Below, in pieces: positions 61,406 through 64,000 of a DNA stretch of 64,000 nt. Positions within the stretch are counted from its first letter, which is position 1, and each line of letters starts with the position of its first letter. The notes beneath the pieces were generated by a model. It worked only from the letters and a program-made list of their open reading frames with translations, was not told the DNA's origin and searched no databases. The DNA is from Solibacillus sp. FSL R5-0449 (GTDB lineage: Bacteria > Bacillota > Bacilli > Bacillales_A > Planococcaceae). The position numbers and the translations under genes were made by a program. The DNA is taken from NCBI RefSeq assembly GCF_037975215.1, contig NZ_CP150239.1, forward strand, positions 1,960,001-2,024,000. The letters are read 5' to 3'.

Positions 61406-62764
61406 TTAGTAGACTGACATCTTCTGTTTATCGACATTTTCGAGAATTTTTTTCACACGAGATAAGAATTTACCACAAATCATCCCATCCAAAATTCTAT
61501 GGTCTAATGATAAACATAAATTCACCATTGAGCGTGGTGCAATCATATTCCCCTGTACTATTACAGGTCTTTTTACAATACTTTCCACCTGTAAAATTGC
61601 TGCCTGTGGATGATTGATAATGCCCATCGACTGAACAGAACCAAATGAACCGGTATTATTGACAGTAAATGTACCACCTTGCATATGTTCCATTTTCAGT
61701 TTACCGTTGCGTACAAGATGCGCATATTCATGAATTTCTTTTGCAATGCCTTTAATCGATTTTTCATCGACATTTTTGATAACCGGCACAAATAATGCAT
61801 CATCCGTAGCTACAGCAATCGATAAATTAATATCTTTCTTCTGAATGATCTTATCTTCCGCCCAAACCGAATTGATGATCGGGAATTCTTTAAGCGCCTG
61901 AGAGACCGCTTTTAGGAAGAATGCAAAATACGTCAGATTGAATCCTTCTTTTTTCTTGAAATCTTCTTTTATGCTGTCACGGTATTCAACTAGCTCTGTC
62001 ACATCGACTTCCATCATCATCCATGCATGCGGAATTTCATGTGTGCTGCGCAGCATATTTTTCGCAATCGCTTTACGCACTTGTGTCACCGGAATTTCGA
62101 TATCTCCTGCAGCAACAGGAATGTCCTGTTTCGGCTGTGGTGCAGGTGCCGAAGTTTGCGTAGCGCTTTGTGCTGACGTTTGTGGAGACGATTCTTGTTT
62201 TTGTTCAGCAAATGCTGTTGGTTGTTCATCATTCGAAATGTCCTGATTTGTCGGCTTCCCTGCAGCAATATAAGCTTCGACATCTTTTCTTGTGATCCGA
62301 TTGCCAACACCTGTGCCGGTAATCTGAGACAAGTCGACATCATGTTCATTGGCCATTGATAAAACAGCAGGTGAAAAACGACCAGGCTTGCGTTCTGTGC
62401 GCTCTGGTTTGTCTTCTTTTTTCGCTGCCGGTTTTTCTTCTTCTTTCTTCTGTGAGCCGGCATTTAAAATGGCCGAGCTGACATTCGAGCTTTTTTCTGC
62501 CGGTGCTGGCGGCAATTCAGAGCCTTCCACTTCAATCGCGCATACTACTGCGCCTACCGGCAATGTTTCACCTTCGTTTGCGATTAACTCTGTAATTACC
62601 CCTGCAAACGATGAAGGGATTTCGGCACTAACTTTGTCTGTTGTTACTTCTGCTAATGGATCATATTTATTTACTTTATCTCCCACTTGGACGAGCCAGC
62701 GTTCAATCTTACCTTCTGTTACACTTTCTCCAAGTTGCGGCATGACGATATTTTGAATTGTCAT
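61406..62764 (-). CDS. bkdB: Branched-chain 2-oxoacid dehydrogenase, E2 component BkdB
   Basis: 452 residues. N-terminal lipoyl domain with TTDKVSAE (Lys44), an Ala/Pro/Lys/Gln-rich linker, a peripheral-subunit-binding domain (~130-165, GRFSPAVLSMANEHDV), a second linker, and the catalytic acyltransferase core with LDHRILDGM (HRxxDG). It transfers acyl groups from the decarboxylase to CoA. Start behind AAAGGGGGA. Last gene of the operon in this window. Confidence 0.95.
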   Translation of the reverse strand: MTIQNIVMPQLGESVTEGKIERWLVQVGDKVNKYDPLAEVTTDKVSAEIPSSFAGVITELIANEGETLPVGAVVCAIEVEGSELPPAPAEKSSNVSSAILNAGSQKKEEEKPAAKKEDKPERTERKPGRFSPAVLSMANEHDVDLSQITGTGVGNRITRKDVEAYIAAGKPTNQDISNDEQPTAFAEQKQESSPQTSAQSATQTSAPAPQPKQDIPVAAGDIEIPVTQVRKAIAKNMLRSTHEIPHAWMMMEVDVTELVEYRDSIKEDFKKKEGFNLTYFAFFLKAVSQALKEFPIINSVWAEDKIIQKKDINLSIAVATDDALFVPVIKNVDEKSIKGIAKEIHEYAHLVRNGKLKMEHMQGGTFTVNNTGSFGSVQSMGIINHPQAAILQVESIVKRPVIVQGNMIAPRSMVNLCLSLDHRILDGMICGKFLSRVKKILENVDKQKMSVY

Positions 62765-62836
62765 CAAACAATCCCCCTTTAACTAATAGGCCTTTGCTGT
62801 TTGTTTAGGATTCTTATACAATCCCAATTCTATCAA

Positions 62837-63820
62837 CTAGAATTCAGCGAGTTCGCGAATTGCTTTTTCTACTTTGTCAGGATTAATCATGAAGAACTTT
62901 TCCATTGTTGGTGCGTATGGCATTGCTGGTACATCCGGTCCTGCGAGACGCTTGATCGGTGCATCCAGTTCAAATAGGCAATGCTCTGCAATAATGGCTG
63001 CCACTTCACTCATAATGCTGCCTTCTTTATTGTCTTCAGTGATAAGAAGGATTTTACCTGTTTTTCTTGCCGCTTCAATAATCGCTTCTTGATCTAACGG
63101 GTAAACAGTACGCAAATCTAAAATATGTGTTTCAATGCCGTCTTTAGCCAGACGTTCTGCTGCCTGCAATGCAAAATGAACCGCAAGACCGTATGTGATG
63201 ACTGTTACATCATCGCCTTCACGTTTCACATCGGCTTTTCCGATCGGCAATGTATAATCATCTGTCGGTACTTCACCTTTAATTAGGCGGTATGCACGTT
63301 TATGTTCGAAAAACAGTACTGGATCCGGATCGCGAATGGCCGCTTTTAACAAGCCTTTTGCATCATATGGTGTTGATGGAATGACAATCTTCAATCCAGG
63401 TGTCCCTGCAAACATTGCTTCAACCGATTGTGAGTGATAAAGGGCACCATGAATTCCCCCACCAAATGGCGCACGCACGACTAAAGGACAGCTCCAGTCA
63501 TTGTTCGAGCGGTAACGAATTTTTGCTGCTTCTGAAACAATCTGGTTTACAGCAGGCATGATAAAGTCCGCAAACTGCATTTCGGCAATCGGACGCATGC
63601 CGTACATTGCTGCACCGATGGCAACACCGGCAATTGCACTTTCCGCTAACGGTGTATCTAGTACACGCGCTTCGCCGAACTGGTCATACAAGCCTGTTGT
63701 CGCTTTGAACACGCCGCCTTTTAAGCCGACATCTTCCCCTAAGACGAAGACGCGGTCATCGCGCTCCATTTCTTCTTTCATCGCTAGGTTAATCGCATCA
63801 ATATAAGAAATTACCGGCAT
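62837..63820 (-). CDS. bkdAB: Branched-chain 2-oxoacid dehydrogenase, E1 beta BkdAB
   Basis: 327 residues of the transketolase-like beta subunit: GEDVGLKGGVFKATTGLYDQFG, RVLDTPLAESAIAGVAIGAA, and MSEVAAIIAE. It completes the TPP-dependent decarboxylase with the alpha subunit encoded immediately upstream. The start ATG shares one base with the alpha stop (TAATG). Confidence 0.95.
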   Translation of the reverse strand: MPVISYIDAINLAMKEEMERDDRVFVLGEDVGLKGGVFKATTGLYDQFGEARVLDTPLAESAIAGVAIGAAMYGMRPIAEMQFADFIMPAVNQIVSEAAKIRYRSNNDWSCPLVVRAPFGGGIHGALYHSQSVEAMFAGTPGLKIVIPSTPYDAKGLLKAAIRDPDPVLFFEHKRAYRLIKGEVPTDDYTLPIGKADVKREGDDVTVITYGLAVHFALQAAERLAKDGIETHILDLRTVYPLDQEAIIEAARKTGKILLITEDNKEGSIMSEVAAIIAEHCLFELDAPIKRLAGPDVPAMPYAPTMEKFFMINPDKVEKAIRELAEF

Positions 63821-64000
63821 TACGCATCTTCTCCTTCCGCATACACAAAACGCAATGCATGTTCTGGCGAGGCATAAGCTGCATTTTCTGCATAATCTGT
63901 CGCTTCATTGACAGTATCCATAATTTTTTTGTTTATTTCTTCAAATAGCGCATCATCCGCTATTCCGTTGTCTTTTAAGTATGTTTCAAATAAAATAATC
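63820..64000 (-). CDS. bkdAA: Branched-chain 2-oxoacid dehydrogenase, E1 alpha BkdAA, partial
   Basis: Only the last ~60 codons lie in the window, from an acidic helix (ETYLKDNGIADDALFEEI) to ASPEHALRFVYAEGEDA. They match the C-terminus of the E1 alpha subunit. The start and TPP-binding part lie beyond base 64000. Confidence 0.85.
   Translation of the reverse strand, partial: IILFETYLKDNGIADDALFEEINKKIMDTVNEATDYAENAAYASPEHALRFVYAEGEDA

Overview
The window looks like part of the chromosome of a low-GC, spore-forming Gram-positive bacterium (Bacillales, probably the Planococcaceae/Caryophanaceae side, e.g. Solibacillus or Lysinibacillus; the genus is an inference). The signs are strong AGGAGG-type ribosome sites, many TTG and GTG starts, hairpin-plus-T-run terminators, the sporulation gene ytaF, sigma-B type promoters, and a gene order from about 47 kb to the end that recalls the Bacillus yqjA-yqjE, yqiW and bkd neighbourhood. 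No rRNA, tRNA or CRISPR array was seen.

1-8.7 kb: small membrane proteins and lipoproteins, an ECF sigma factor with a DUF4179 partner, a secreted CAP-domain protein, YtaF and a Nudix hydrolase. 8.9-18.3 kb: an AT-rich accessory island in which single, unrelated genes on either strand are separated, nearly one by one, by copies of a ~70-bp two-stem hairpin element that always points the same way. Three plus-strand genes are also followed by a second repeat that starts with a terminator. The cargo includes a histidine phosphatase, a DUF5071 protein, a GNAT acetyltransferase, a cupin, lipoproteins, immunity-like proteins and a secreted toxin-like protein, with an IS3-family scar and broken genes. 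This cassette-like array is the most unusual feature of the window.

18.3-30.7 kb: a LytTR/DUF3021/ABC-exporter operon, two stress genes (SDR oxidoreductase and pyruvate oxidase) with sigma-B-like promoters, a third immunity-like gene, a PAP2 phosphatase, small membrane proteins and a PhoA-type alkaline phosphatase with TTTACA repeats upstream. 30.7-35.4 kb: an eight-gene sulfur operon (CstR-like repressor, DsrE, rhodaneses, TusA fusions, persulfide dioxygenase-like enzyme, TauE-type exporter) with five operator-like palindromes. 35.4-37.3 kb: a group II intron with a frameshifted maturase, sitting directly behind an intrinsic terminator.

37.3-52 kb: a cupin, a YhdH/YhfP-type reductase, the metNPQ methionine importer, GrpB, an M23 peptidase, a second ECF sigma/membrane-partner pair, an eleven-unit 21-bp tandem repeat, DedA, CheW, an M20 peptidase, and a coiled-coil/ATPase/AIM24 trio. 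52-64 kb: propionyl-CoA and branched-chain catabolism: acyl-CoA carboxylase, methylmalonyl-CoA epimerase, both mutase subunits and their MeaB GTPase, then the branched-chain 2-oxoacid dehydrogenase genes. Together these can take branched-chain 2-oxoacids to acyl-CoAs and propionyl-CoA to succinyl-CoA. A bacilliredoxin and a 31-residue Prli42-like miniprotein lie among them. All coordinates and motifs were read by eye; no database search was possible.
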